From Halisarca cf. caerulea (lineage: Eukaryota > Porifera > Demospongiae > Chondrillida > Halisarcidae): a stretch of 64,000 nucleotides of DNA. Shown in pieces: positions 48,701 through 60,709 of this stretch. The position numbers were made by a program, and so were the translations under genes. Numbering within the stretch: position 1 is the first letter of the stretch; each line of letters begins with the position of its first letter. The notes beneath the pieces were generated by a model, which was not told the origin of the DNA, searched no databases, and saw only the letters and a program-made list of their open reading frames with translations. Where the stretch lies: assembly GCA_963170055.1 (NCBI GenBank), contig CAUJGJ010000040.1:226801-290800 (forward strand), given 5' to 3'.

Positions 48701-51700
48701 TCAAATTCACTCTATACCAAAAATGTATGCTAACATTTGTACCATTATATGCTAGCTATTTAATGATATTTAGGTGCATACTAGTACCTGCTCAGACTTT
48801 CCTTCCAAGTCACATATTCTGCGTTGCAATTGTTGCACCAAATAATCTTGCTGCATCTTTTCCATTGTTGAATGTTCAACATCAGTCTGCAATCCTACAG
48901 ATATTTTTGGTCCTTCATCGGGCACACCTGAGAGCAAGTTGTTGACTAAAACAGGATGCTTTTCTATAATGCAGTCAGCTGGGCTGGTGGAGAAATCTGT
49001 TTGCACTGAACATTCTGCAGAGTTTAGAGAACAGGAGTCTGTCTGTGAACAGACATCAGAATATGAGGCCAAGGGTAGATTGGTCTGTACACAGCCATCA
49101 GTGAAGGTAGCTTGGGATACATTGGTCCTCACACAGTCATCAGTAATGGTGGCTGAGAGTATATCAGTCTGCACAGATCCATCAGTGGTGGCAGTTGAGG
49201 ATACATCGGTCTGCACTGATCCATCAGTGGTGTCAGTTGAGAATATATCAGTCTGCACAGGTCTATCAGTGGTGGCAGTTAAGGATACATCAGTCTGCAC
49301 AGATCCATCAGTGGTGGCAGTTGTGGATACATCGGTCTGCACAGGTCTATCAGTGGTGGCAGTTAAGGATACATCAGTCTGCACAGATCCATCAGTGGTG
49401 GCAGTTGTGGATACATCGGTCTGCACAGATCCATCAGTGGTGGCAGTTAAGGATACATCGGTCTGCACAGATCCATCAGTGGTGGCAGTTGAGGATACAT
49501 TGGTCTGCACAGATCCATCAGCGGTGGTAGTTGAGGTTACATCAGTCTGCACAGATCCATCAGTGGTGGCAGTTGAGGATACATAAGTCTGCACAGATCC
49601 ATCAGTGGTGGCAGTTGAGGATGCATCAGTCTGCACAGATCCATCAGTGGTGACAGTTGAGGATACATCAGTCTGCACAGATCCATCAGTGGTGGCAGTT
49701 GAGGATACATCAGTCTGCACAGATCCATCAGTGGTGGCAGTTAAGGATACATCAGTCTGCACAGATCCATCAGTGGTGGCAGTTAAGGATACATCGGTCT
49801 GCACAGATCCATCAGTGGTGGCAGTTGAGGATACATCGGTCTGCACAGATCCATCAGTGGTGGCAGTTAAGGATACATCAGTCTGCACTGATCCATCAGT
49901 GGTGGCAGTTAAGGATACATCGGTCTGCACAGATCCATCAGTGGTGGCAGTTGAGGATACATCGGTCTGCACAGATCCATCAGTGGTGGCAGTTGAGGAT
50001 ACATTGGTCTGCACAGATCCATCAGCGGTGGTAGTTGAGGTTACATCAGTCTGCACAGATCCATCAGTGGTGGCAGTTGAGGATACATAAGTCTGCACAG
50101 ATCCATCAGTGGTGGCAGTTGAGGATACATAAGTCTGCACAGATCCATCAGTGGTGGCAGTTGAGGATGCATCAGTCTGCACAGATCCATCAGTGGTGAC
50201 AGTTGAGGATACATCAGTCTGCACAGATCCATCAGTGGTGGCAGTTGAGGATACATCAGTCTGCACAGATCCATCAGTGGTGGCAGTTGAGGATACATCG
50301 GTCTGTACAGATCCATCAGTGGTGGTAGTTGAGGATACATCAGTCTGCACAGATCCATCAGTGGTGGTAGGCAATCGTAAGGGTACATCTGCTTGAATAA
50401 ATTCATCAGTGGTGGCTCTTGAGGGTAATTCTGTCTGCACAGGGCAGTCTTTCGGAACACAAGTGATGTCAGCGGGAACAGAAGTACTATTGGAGGGGAT
50501 ATCAGTCTGTACAGAATTGTCAGTTGAGGCAGTATACGTCTGAGTAGAACGGTTGGTAAAGCTGATGGTAGTGCAGCTGGTCTGAACAGAGCAGTCACTG
50601 TAGCTGGTAGCAGTACCATCTGTCTGGACAGAACAATTGGAGTACTTGCTGATGGATAGGGTAGGCTGTAGTTGGTCTACTGAAAGCACGCTAGCTTTGT
50701 CTGTCTGCACATCCCATTCTACAAAGTTGGCAGAAGAGATAAGACTTGCTTGTCAGACTAGTTTGTGTCGTAGACTGACAACTGCTTGTATACAGCACTT
50801 AGTACAATTAACAACATAGGTAATGGTTTTTCATGTTTGCCAATGAAGTTTCTACTTATCAAATCAATTTGAATAGCTCAATAGAAAAGGTTTCTAAGTT
50901 TAATTATAATATCATAGGATGGGTTTTAATCGCATATTGCAACAACTGCGTTTAAGGGAATGCACACTAGATTGCATCTTTAATAATTGCGTTTCGTAAC
51001 ATATAACTACATACAGGCCAGGCTATAGTTGGTTATACCTAGCAATCAGCATTTTTCAATGTAGCAATTAAAACCCATCCTACAGTATTATGCAACATGA
51101 CTGACAATGCTCCTCACCTGATCTACCTATATCTAAACCAATGCCTCCAGATTCAACTATCTTGAAATTTGCTGGTACTACTTGCACGTCTGTTTGTGTA
51201 TACTTATGGGAAGTACTCTGCCTCTGTGTGGGAAAAGAAGCAGACATGTAAAGAACATACAATGAATACATCCAGGTGGCAAAGTATGTAGGGTTTTATC
51301 TGGGGGGGACCTGGGTATGGTTCCTCCCCAAAATACAATTATGTAGGTTGCATTTTTGTGAATGAACACTGTCATGAATCCATTTATAAAGGGTATAATT
51401 TGCCAAAAATGCTTATATCATTAAAAGCTTGTATTAATCAATCTTGAGTCCATTGGTAAGAATACTTATTTAGCAATTACATTGAATGTACCCAAATCGA
51501 AAAATATTCGCGAACAGTAAATTTCGTGAATTGGTGCCATATCTGGTAGGCAGAAAAATTCGCGAATAAATACTTCCCGAGTCTCACCATACATTGTCTA
51601 TACCTATACTTTGGAACGTGTGCAGGAATATTTGCGACAAAAAAATTCGCGAGTGAAGTCAATTCGCAAAATCGCAAATATTATTGGTCGCAAAAATTTC

Positions 51701-54700
51701 CCAATTTAGGGTATGTGTCAAAATTTGAGAGTTCTAATGTAAATTACACATGCTTTAGCTTTGCTTCAACAGCATGGCATTAGCATTCATGCAAGGATAT
51801 ATTTATGTATAGGTAATAATACCGTATGTACTTGTGCATATTTTCACATGTGTAGGGTTTCTTTTAGAGGGGAGGGGGACAGCTTGAAATTTCTCTCCCT
51901 TGAAATTTTATCCTAGCTATAACACACATGCGCAATTGCAACAGACTGATCTGTGTACTGTATTCAGAAACAGCTTGAATGGCATAAAACAGGTTCATTT
52001 ATAACCTTCTGTGGCATAAAAACTAAAAATTTTCCTAGGGAGCATACCCCCACACCTCAGCTTAGACCACTATCATTCCATATACATATCTGCCCCCCCC
52101 CCCCCCCCCATTACATCACTATAATTTGCCATTGCAACATCTTCATCGTTATTCTGAAAGAAACCTTGATGTGCATGCTGTATGCATGAGTGTGGCTTTT
52201 AATATCATTGAATACACATACAAGTATGCATGCTTGCACTATGCCGTGTGAGCGTGTGTACATACACACGTATAAACAGATGTGTAGATTACCCCCCCCC
52301 CCCAAAAAATGACCCTGAATATAACCCTGGTATATATGCACAATATTTGGTGTATTGCACAGTTCCCACGCTATTGCACTGTTCATTTGCTTGTTTTGAT
52401 TCATGGTGCTGCTTACACAATGAACTTTCCATATTTTAGTGGTTTGCAGATGGAAACTAAGCAGTGCATAAGGTAGCCTGCACGTATATGTATAATTTTG
52501 CACTAGACAATTTCTGTTATAATAGAATAGTTTCTAAGTTCAATGTACTGTATTCTACAACCCCAAATTACAGCGGCAAAATACGCATGGAAATCTTCCA
52601 GTAGTTTTGGTATCCATTCACATAAACTGAAAAGATTCAGGATTGCCTCTCAATTTGCAGGATTTATTGGAATTCTACAAATCCTACAACGTATGTACGT
52701 AGTACGTACGGTACGTACATGTACATGTGTGTTCTTAGTGAATATTGCTATAGCTGTACCTAGCTATGTACGTATATGTAAGTGCAAATATGTAGCAAAG
52801 TATGAACAAAGTGGACATGAATAACTCAGGAAGTAATGCACATGGCACATGCATGACATATGATTGATGTATCAAGATTTGAACTGCAATATAGAATAAA
52901 AGTGTGATTACTTGTCTCACTTTCAGCTTGGCAAATACTTACAATGACTTAAACACATACCTGATAAGGTGGAGTTGAACCTTCAAAAACTTGAACACGA
53001 TCCATATCAAAGTGGACATGAGGTGTATTTTCACCTCCTTCCACATCACTACCAACAGATACTCGTTCAGGACTATCCACAAGGACAGGTGGGAAAAATG
53101 AAAGACGCCTGTTTTTTGAGATCTGATCACGGGCTCCGTCCAAATTGAGCAAAGCAATATTTACTCCAATTTTCTTAGATAGGGCAGGTGATACTGGTGA
53201 AAGAAGTGACATGGGACCAACTGTCTGTCTTCGTATGGTCTGTAAAATACACAAACAGAACCTTATACATATAGCACATGAATAAGCTACAGTATAAATG
53301 AAAGTTACACAAGCTGGTCTGTATGCATATTATACATATGTATGTACACATTCACAATACAGTTCTACTACATTGTACTGTAAGTATGTTTGTATGTACT
53401 TACCTTATCTTTGTCTTTGATAGAATCAGTGCTGGGGTTCTCAGCAAAAATAAACCTCTTGAGGGCTTTTACGGTTTGCTCCAAATGTTGCTTCTCCAAT
53501 TCCCGAGCTTGAAGACTTAACATCAACTGAAGGTAGAGATCACAGCTTGGACAGGTAAAAGGCACCCATTAAAAAATACATACAGATTCCTTCTCAGCAG
53601 TATCCCCTTCTTGAACTAATCTTAAACGTAGCTTGCGGTTTTCTTCTTCCATTTTAGACAGTTTTCTAAGAATAGCTTCCTGGCTAGTTGGTAGCTCATT
53701 GACTTGCGGTTTGTTTTCAATCCTCATTGCTCTACCTGCAAACTAGAACAACAAACAACACTCATTTTGGGTACAGATACTATATTCACTATTTCACTGG
53801 TGGTGATGCTATACAGGTGCCATTGCACATAAATGCTAAATATGACTAAATTGTTCATACTGTTCTTTACTCCCTTATTGTACAAATCTTTTGGTATTAA
53901 AGGGGTACTACCATAAAAATTAAGGAGTTAACATATTTGAAAACTTAATGGTGATTCACTAGTCTTCAAAGCTTGATTCAACAGTGTTTACAATAAACCT
54001 TGGAAAAAGAACAATATATGCAGCAATCAAGCATACACTGCACACCAACACACACCTTTAAAGTGTTCATTGTTTCTTCAGATGCAAGAGGACTGACTGT
54101 GCAAACAATGGAAGTTTTAGCATTACCACCCAAAGAATTTTGTAAAATGCGAGTCAGCTTGGATTCTCTGAAGGGAATGTAGCTACGTATGCAACAGGAG
54201 AGGAGTGTCAGGTCACTTTTCAACTTCAATAAGATCATTTTTCTTACCGTTCACCATCACTAAGTTTGGCAATCACAATTCCCAGATGGAGTAAACTAAG
54301 ATTAATTCTTACTCCTTCCTTAAACCTTTGTGGGTCAGTTGACATGTAAGCCTTTTCACTTCCAGCCAGGTCAACCAAGTTCTAGGATAGATGGAACATG
54401 TCACAAACAACATACGTACATCTATCAAATATATTGATATGTCCGCACACATGCTATAGCAAAACTCACAAGTACAGAAACTTTAACCATATCTCCACCC
54501 ATTTCTTTACTTTCCAGTGTAAGGCGATAAATGGTGTGTGACCTCGAACTTCTTTCATTCATAGCTGTCTCAGCAACTCTTCGGACATCTACAAGTGCAT
54601 ATTTCAGCCAACTAAAACACAAGAAACACCCTATGTTACCCTCACCTTCCCCAGTCAATATAAATGAGAGAGCTTCATTACAATCCATGACAACATGTTC

Positions 54701-55647
54701 CGTTAAACCTTGCACAGATACATTCCTCTGAACAGAAGACAATGGCAGTAAACAAGAAGATACGAACAAATGGACACACAGGCACACACACACAGATAGA
54801 CTGATTCACATGCACACACACACACAAACACCGCACACACCTGAGAATCTTCTTTAATAGTAAGCTTTTTCCCAGATTGGCTGTCAAGTAGGTCAGTAAG
54901 TACCTATATGCATCTGTAGGTTTGCAATAATCAGTTACAAATGTGTAGAAACACAATATTAACCTCATTGTAAAGTTCCAGGTAAGAGCATCTTAAGATA
55001 AACTCCCGGTGAGATGATTGGTCTTCCATATAGTGAAATATGGAGGCCAAGGCGAGGGGTATCACTCCGGGCTGACCGTCCTCTCCTCTAGACCCCATCA
55101 TTGTATGTGTCTTACCAGAAGCAGTTTGGCCATAAGCAAAAATGGTTCCTAAAGACATTTCTTGATAATATCATTGAACAAAACTCATGGATTACAATTC
55201 TACCCCACCATTGAAACCTTCCAAAAACGAAGAGATTATAGGGTCGGCAATAGCTTCAAATACCTCGTGGTTCGAAGTGTGTCCGTCAAAAACTCGGTCT
55301 AATAATAATAATCAGAAGTCTAGAAATCTTCCAGAATCTTTCAACACATTGCTTAAAGCACAAAAATACGTACCAAAGGTATATGAACCAGTAGAGCACG
55401 TAAGAGTGTTGCCGCTCGTAGTACACATTTGTTTCGGACAAGTATTCTTTTCCCTGTGTACGATACCCGATAAAACCTGATACGCAGAATCAATATTGCA
55501 AGTTCTGACTGATGCATACCTCTCATTCTGAGGTCTAAGGCGAACACCAACCCGTATCTTGAAGTGTTCCATCAGACTTTCTGAAATCAGTACGGTTCCC
55601 AAGGGTTCGCTCCTCTTGGATGCAACATCACGTGAAATTACCGCCAA
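30277..55647 (-). CDS. CENP-E-like kinesin (kinesin-7) with VQTD array and long coiled coil
   Basis: An ATP-driven plus-end microtubule motor; CENP-E-type kinesins link kinetochores to microtubules in mitosis. Exons, all phase-consistent: 55572(or 55647)-55374, 55298-55209, 55148-54964, 54903-54841, 54727-54649, 54588-54470, 54381-54248, 54182-54056, 53742-53584, 53526-53404, 53239-52961, 51223-51118, 50718-48788, 48711-48658, 46995-46912, 46830-46714, 45634-45518, 45452-45369, 44123-44007, 41744-41661, 41416-41243, 41166-41110, 39366-39283, 37919-37746, 37661-37605, 35777-35742, 35664-35479, 34694-34638, 34577-34506, 32963-32838, 32757-32707, 32594-32549, 31063-30967, 30834-30634; a last exon near 30346-30277 is a guess. 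About 1,900 residues. The motor has P-loop GQTASGKT (aa 102-109), switch I NERSSRSH (216-223) and switch II DLAGSE (249-254); [23 protein letters not shown] follows in two parts of the same exon and resembles CENP-E closely. Exons may be missing, for example in the 32201-32400 gap. Confidence 0.88.
30491..30626. repeat. (CA)n microsatellite
   Basis: About 136 bases of CA with two short interruptions, immediately downstream (on the coding strand) of the kinesin exon donor at 30634. Confidence 0.97.
31558..31832 (-). other. Promoter plus ATG-exon module, copy 1 (open)
   Basis: On the minus strand an ETS-like ACTTCCGG lies upstream of (TA)n and an ATG at 31771. This opens a frame [19 protein letters not shown], followed by [19 protein letters not shown] and a possible GTTAGT donor. 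The module is duplicated at 43126-43400. It lies in a kinesin intron and in the kinesin's orientation. It could be the first exon of an unrecognised nested gene, a second promoter for the kinesin tail, or part of a dispersed repeat. Confidence 0.45.
32136..32506. mobile_element. Mariner-like MITE split by the gap
   Basis: The left end is CAGTGAAACCTACTATTCAG, and the right end reads 'gcattattcaggttatactg', its inverted counterpart. 'ggacac' and 'gtggtcc' motifs are mirrored inside. TA flanks both ends. The interior includes the 200-N gap, so its true length is unknown. Confidence 0.7.
32201..32400. other. Assembly gap, 200 N
   Basis: A placeholder gap inside a kinesin intron and a MITE. An exon could be hidden here, although the flanking exons (phase 1 out at 32549, phase 1 in at 31063) join correctly without one. 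Confidence 0.99.
33078..33118. repeat. (AC)n microsatellite
   Basis: About 20 AC units in a kinesin intron. Confidence 0.95.
33427..33548. mobile_element. Compact foldback MITE
   Basis: TAGTTATATCCTGTCCAGG at the left and CCTGGACAGGATATAACTA at the right are exact inverted repeats. Inside, 'atacagtgctgat' and 'atcagcactgtat' pair again around a short loop. The outer TTATATCCTG matches the ends of the 7900-8490 foldback, so the two may belong to one superfamily. Confidence 0.85.
33558..33776. mobile_element. MITE with TACCGTATATCCGG end
   Basis: Left CCGTATATCCGGGAATATTGG region and right 'ccaatatttccagatatacagt' are inverted matches. The interior alternates 'cgccaaatt' and 'aatttgg' in both orientations. 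TA flanks are present. Confidence 0.8.
34205..34372. repeat. (AC)n microsatellite
   Basis: Two long AC tracts separated by a short A-rich interruption; it lies in a kinesin intron just past the alternative stop at 34413. Confidence 0.97.
35877..36943. mobile_element. CAGGGTTTC element with G/C runs
   Basis: Left CAGGGTTTCTTTCAGG and right 'cctaaaagaaaccctg' are inverted. The interior stretch 'gagtttttaggttatataag' followed by 'gtggtatctgaggccatttt' is shared almost exactly with the element at 44329-45075. A TAAGACAT hairpin MITE (36408-36520) is nested inside. Alternative right ends exist (for example near 36402), so the exact extent is uncertain. Confidence 0.6.
36408..36520. mobile_element. 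TAAGACATAGGC hairpin MITE, copy 1
   Basis: TAAGACATTGGC at the left and 'ggcctatatgtctta' at the right are inverted, with 'ggctgtatggca' and 'tgccatacagcc' pairing inside. Relatives are at 48084-48152 and, partly, at 57432-57540. Confidence 0.75.
38054..38215. repeat. Dispersed 'ggtttatcc' repeat, copy 2
   Basis: Shares ordered motifs with 21913-22013 ('cctggtttatc', 'catttatcc', 'cacattttatga', 'ggttgggtaaac', 'agggccta'). It lies in a kinesin intron. Confidence 0.55.
38968..39230. mobile_element. hAT-like MITE with CAGGCCTGTA ends, copy 2
   Basis: CAGGCCTGTA at the left and TACAGGCCTG at the right are exact inverted repeats. 'gttcgactgaacccccc' near the left end matches 'gttcggatgaacccccc' in the copy at 11704-12161. 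It is in a kinesin intron. Confidence 0.75.
39670..39786. repeat. (GT)n microsatellite
   Basis: About 117 bases of GT with a few GTAT interruptions, in a kinesin intron. Confidence 0.97.
39809..40251. mobile_element. Harbinger-like MITE, copy 2
   Basis: Starts GGCCGTGCAAAGTTAATTTT and ends AACTTTGTGTGGCC, with perfect TTA duplications at 39806-39808 and 40252-40254. It is the same family as 5984-6296, and longer by an internal segment. Confidence 0.85.
40468..41000 (-). mobile_element. 5'-truncated LINE fragment with ATACCCT tail
   Basis: On the minus strand the reading [20 protein letters not shown] then [21 protein letters not shown] (with LCENHF) is the typical C-terminus of a non-LTR retrotransposon ORF2 (W.SLP......F..F...L). 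It is followed by an untranslated region ending 'ggttaaataagaata' and tandem CCCTATA units (40460-40485), the short 3' repeat tail of CR1/L2-like LINEs. Confidence 0.6.
41789..42605 (+). mobile_element. Pogo-like MITE with transposase remnants
   Basis: CCGTATATGCTCTAATTTTT at the left matches inverted 'aaaaattagaacatatacgg' at the right, with TA duplications at 41787-41788 and 42606-42607. Inside, an N-terminal piece ([16 protein letters not shown], from 42036) and, after a frame change, a C-terminal piece (42109-42315) survive. The latter contains VVDLTEE and KKLLTNFF. The last resembles a PCNA-binding PIP box, a feature known from pogo transposase. This looks like an internally deleted transposon. 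It lies in a kinesin intron. Confidence 0.65.
42946..43436. mobile_element. TIR element carrying the duplicated promoter/ATG module (copy 2)
   Basis: The left end 'atagtggatatttatcaagg' and the right end 'gtgaaaataccctctatatg' are imperfect inverted repeats. Similar ends bound 61972-62566. Between them, 43126-43400 is about 80% similar to 31558-31832, including the ETS-like site, the (TA)n and the ATG. In this copy one inserted C breaks the frame after [10 protein letters not shown]. This suggests capture of a gene fragment by a transposon, or shared descent of two elements. Confidence 0.5.
44329..45075. mobile_element. CAGGGTTTC element, copy 2
   Basis: CAGGGTTTCATTTAGAG at the left and 'cttaaatgaaaccctg' at the right are inverted; both are followed inward by G runs. 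The interior is shared with 35877-36943. It is in a kinesin intron. Confidence 0.75.
46190..46535 (+). pseudogene. Decayed HIRAN-like domain relic
   Basis: Plus-strand fragments [20 protein letters not shown] and [20 protein letters not shown] resemble the HIRAN-type core (NP.DPFAVAV...VGH.PR.IS..C.LFL..G....C.V.G), which I recall as repeated in sponge and cnidarian genomes. Upstream and downstream pieces are in other frames, so it is dead. It is in a kinesin intron. Confidence 0.45.
47171..47404 (+). pseudogene. Possible transposase zinc-ribbon tail
   Basis: The open frame ends with [20 protein letters not shown] then [11 protein letters not shown], a CxxC-CxxC pattern of the kind found at the C-terminus of some DDE transposases. 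No other part of a transposase can be read. It is in a kinesin intron. Confidence 0.25.
47581..47610. repeat. Telomere-like TTAGGG stretch
   Basis: 'cgttagggttaaggttgggt' followed by 'tagggtttag' contains two exact TTAGGG hexamers and one degenerate unit in the animal telomere register. It is embedded in sequence reading 'gtcccccctaaaagctgtcc', which looks mobile. Confidence 0.6.
48084..48152. mobile_element. TAAGACATAGGC hairpin MITE, copy 2
   Basis: AGTTAAGACATAGGC and GCCTATGTCTTAACT are exact inverted repeats 39 bases apart, with 'tttatggcat' and 'aaatgccgag' partly pairing inside. Confidence 0.85.
48788..50718 (-). other. Kinesin repeat exon: QT-motif array
   Basis: A single 1,931-base exon in the middle of the kinesin. 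Its ends are degenerate ([36 protein letters not shown]) and its centre, about aa 670-1082, has about 29 near-identical 14-residue units of the form [14 protein letters not shown]. It is rich in T, S, D and V without aromatic residues, so probably disordered. The exon ends by returning to coiled coil ([20 protein letters not shown]). Long open frames on the plus strand here are shadows: the 42-bp unit keeps any stop-free frame open. Confidence 0.92.
49139..50375. repeat. 42-bp coding minisatellite, about 29 units
   Basis: On the plus strand the unit reads 'cagtctgcacagatccatca' plus 'gtggtggcagttgaggatacat'. Most units differ at only a few positions. A block with the variants 'tggtctgcac', 'gcggtggtag', 'gaggttacat' and 'gatacataag' at about 49490-49590 recurs exactly 504 bases (12 units) later at about 49994-50094, a higher-order duplication. 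Confidence 0.95.
51480..51712. repeat. AATTCGCGAA-rich repeat
   Basis: Repeated 'aaattcgcgaa' and 'attcgcaaa' motifs in both orientations over about 230 bases, with 'gaaaaatattcgcg' at one side and 'cgcaaaaatttccc' at the other. This is probably a TIR element whose ends I cannot fix. Confidence 0.45.
51854..52168. mobile_element. CAGGGTTTC-type element, copy 3
   Basis: 'agggtttcttttagaggg' at the left and 'tctgaaagaaacct' at the right are inverted and match the ends of 35877-36943 and 44329-45075; an internal C run is at 52086-52110. It lies in the kinesin intron between exons 11 and 12. Confidence 0.6.
52961..55647 (-). other. Kinesin motor, neck and linker exons
   Basis: Eleven exons encode the motor (about residues 1-332), a neck starting [16 protein letters not shown], a first coiled coil ([16 protein letters not shown]) and a serine/proline-rich linker ([16 protein letters not shown]). 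The start is either the ATG at 55572 ([14 protein letters not shown], right at the motor) or the one at 55647, which adds 25 residues; the shorter form looks more like relatives. Cumulative exon lengths give exactly the phases seen at each junction, so the splice model is firm here. Confidence 0.9.
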
Positions 55648-55661
55648 AAGCTCACAATGGT

Positions 55662-55937
55662 CTATGGTCTGACGTTGCCGACCATTACATCCATGTTTAG
55701 ATGACGCGACTTAGCAAGGAATGATGCTGAATTATTTTCTTTGTACACAATCTTTTGTTGTGTTGGGCTTTTCATGCCCCAACCAGTGCCTTTTGGCATG
55801 CTGTACATAAGTCCTTCATGATATGATGTGAAATAGAGCATAGATACTCCAACAACAGTCGGCATGCAATACTTAGGTACAGTGTTGCTAAGGCAACAGT
55901 GCGAAAAATTGTAGCTGAATAATATGCCTGGGCACAA
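55662..55937 (-). CDS. Small open frame upstream of the kinesin, uncertain
   Basis: A 91-residue frame just upstream of the kinesin start, same strand. From an internal Met (MPTVVGVSMLYFTSYHEG) it has a short hydrophobic segment and then a basic, polar tail (GWGMKSPTQQKIVYKENN). That shape fits small mitochondrial membrane proteins, but I recognise no family. It may instead be 5' untranslated or promoter sequence of the kinesin. Confidence 0.25.
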   Translation of the reverse strand: MCPGILFSYNFSHCCLSNTVPKYCMPTVVGVSMLYFTSYHEGLMYSMPKGTGWGMKSPTQQKIVYKENNSASFLAKSRHLNMDVMVGNVRP

Positions 55938-56454
55938 TAGATATAAAATCGCTCAATTAATGTTCAATGCAACTTGAGTAAACATATAATATTATACAGT
56001 AAAACATGAACTCACTTTGAGGGTGGTAAGGTCTGGCCATGCAAAACTAAGGCTTTCTAGCATAGGCAGTGGAACTGGGGTGGGGCAGTGGGGCAGTTGC
56101 CCCCCCCCCCCCCCCCAGACTTAGTTAAAGGGACATTCTTATGCAATAATACTAATTACTGTGACTTTGCAATGGAAAATCCTACAATAAATACTGAAAA
56201 TGCTCCCAAAAGTTGTAAAATATACAATTTTTCATCAATTTTCAATGGTACCAAAAAGAAATTATAATTCCAAAAATTAGTAGACTGATTAAAGTATGTC
56301 TGACCAAATGTACATTGGCTCTTTAGCAATCCCACCCTTGGGACTTGATTAGCTAATATGCCAATGTCCAGTTGGTCACACTATAAGTATTATGCGCACA
56401 AATGAAAAGACATGGATCATAATTATTAAAGAAAATTAGCCAAATTAACCCAGT

Positions 56455-59484
<3,030 letters not shown>

Positions 59485-59992
59485 CTTGCTCGCTCCAGGT
59501 AGGCGGTACCGCAATAATAGCTTCCGGGAGTTACCCACCGTTTCAAAATTTCGCGCGCCTTAGATTTCTTTGGTTTGAAAACAATTTTGAACTCAACTTT
59601 TATGATCTAAGTTATCAGTCCACCAACCTGACAGAGGAAGGTTTCGTTCGAGTATCAAGTGATTTTAACTAATCTGTACCAACTGTTGCGCTTCGTATTA
59701 GCAAGCCTACTTATTCATCTGTGATTATTCTAAAGAAGATATCCTACGAACGGGACGGATATTGCGTGAGAGTTACTTGTTTCCTATTTGTGTACTAAAG
59801 ATTACGCTCTTTTTACTGAGTGTGTTCACATTAATTGTGAATCTTTTACTAAGGCTCGAGTACTTTAATCATAGCTATTTACTTATGTATCTACTACTAG
59901 TTTGACCATGGATACTAATTAACCTAATCAATGTTTGTTAACTAATGATTATTTTGTATATTCCTCCTAGATTTTAAATTATTGTCGAAGCC
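59485..59992. promoter_or_regulatory. Shared RPS17/DCAF12 promoter region
   Basis: 508 bases separate two divergent start codons. Near the RPS17 side are 'cttccggga' (ETS-like, about 59522) and TTTCGCGC (E2F-like, about 59553). The DCAF12-proximal half is AT-rich with a pyrimidine-rich tract before 59993. It may contain 5' UTR or a non-coding first exon of DCAF12. Confidence 0.5.
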
Positions 59993-60638
59993 ATGTTCTC
60001 TTGGGAATATTTATTATCCCGTGAACATCTCACTGCTAACCAAAGACCATGTTTTTGTAGTCCAACTTTGTCAAAAAGACTGCCAGCAGCATTGAAGGAA
60101 AATATGATCAGTTTGAATGAGACTGATAAGGTTTTTGCATCTGAATGGATATCTGAGCAGTATGTTGCATTCGGAACGAAATGCAGTAAAGTGAGCTCCA
60201 AGATTGTTGTTTGTTGATTGTTAATGGTATGCATATTTTTATTTCTGTGTGTTTGGTCTATTGCTTACAGCTTCTCGTCTTGGAAGTAGACACCAATAAA
60301 CTATTTTCGATACCACTTTTGAGTAACTCACAAACTACTAATAATCTTAGCTCATGTGGAATTCATGATATTGGTATCAGTCCAACAGATCACTATGTGG
60401 CAACAAGTGGACAGAATCCTAATGATCTTGCTCTATACAAATATCCCACCTTTGATCCATTACTGATTGGCCAAGTTAGTTGTTGTATATATTACTCTTG
60501 AGTATTCAATGATTTAGTTGACTTCTTGAACTATAGGGACATAATGACTGGATATTTTCTCTATCGTGGATAACGGACTCAGTAGTTGTAACAGGTGAGA
60601 CATTGTGTTTTACCATTTGGAGACATTTTGTTTGGCAT

Positions 60639-60709
<71 letters not shown>

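Noticed and set aside
48939..50396. Long plus-strand open frames across the kinesin repeat exon
   Set aside because: They are antisense shadows of a 42-bp in-frame repeat; the minus-strand frame joins flanking exons in exact phase and has meaningful motifs.
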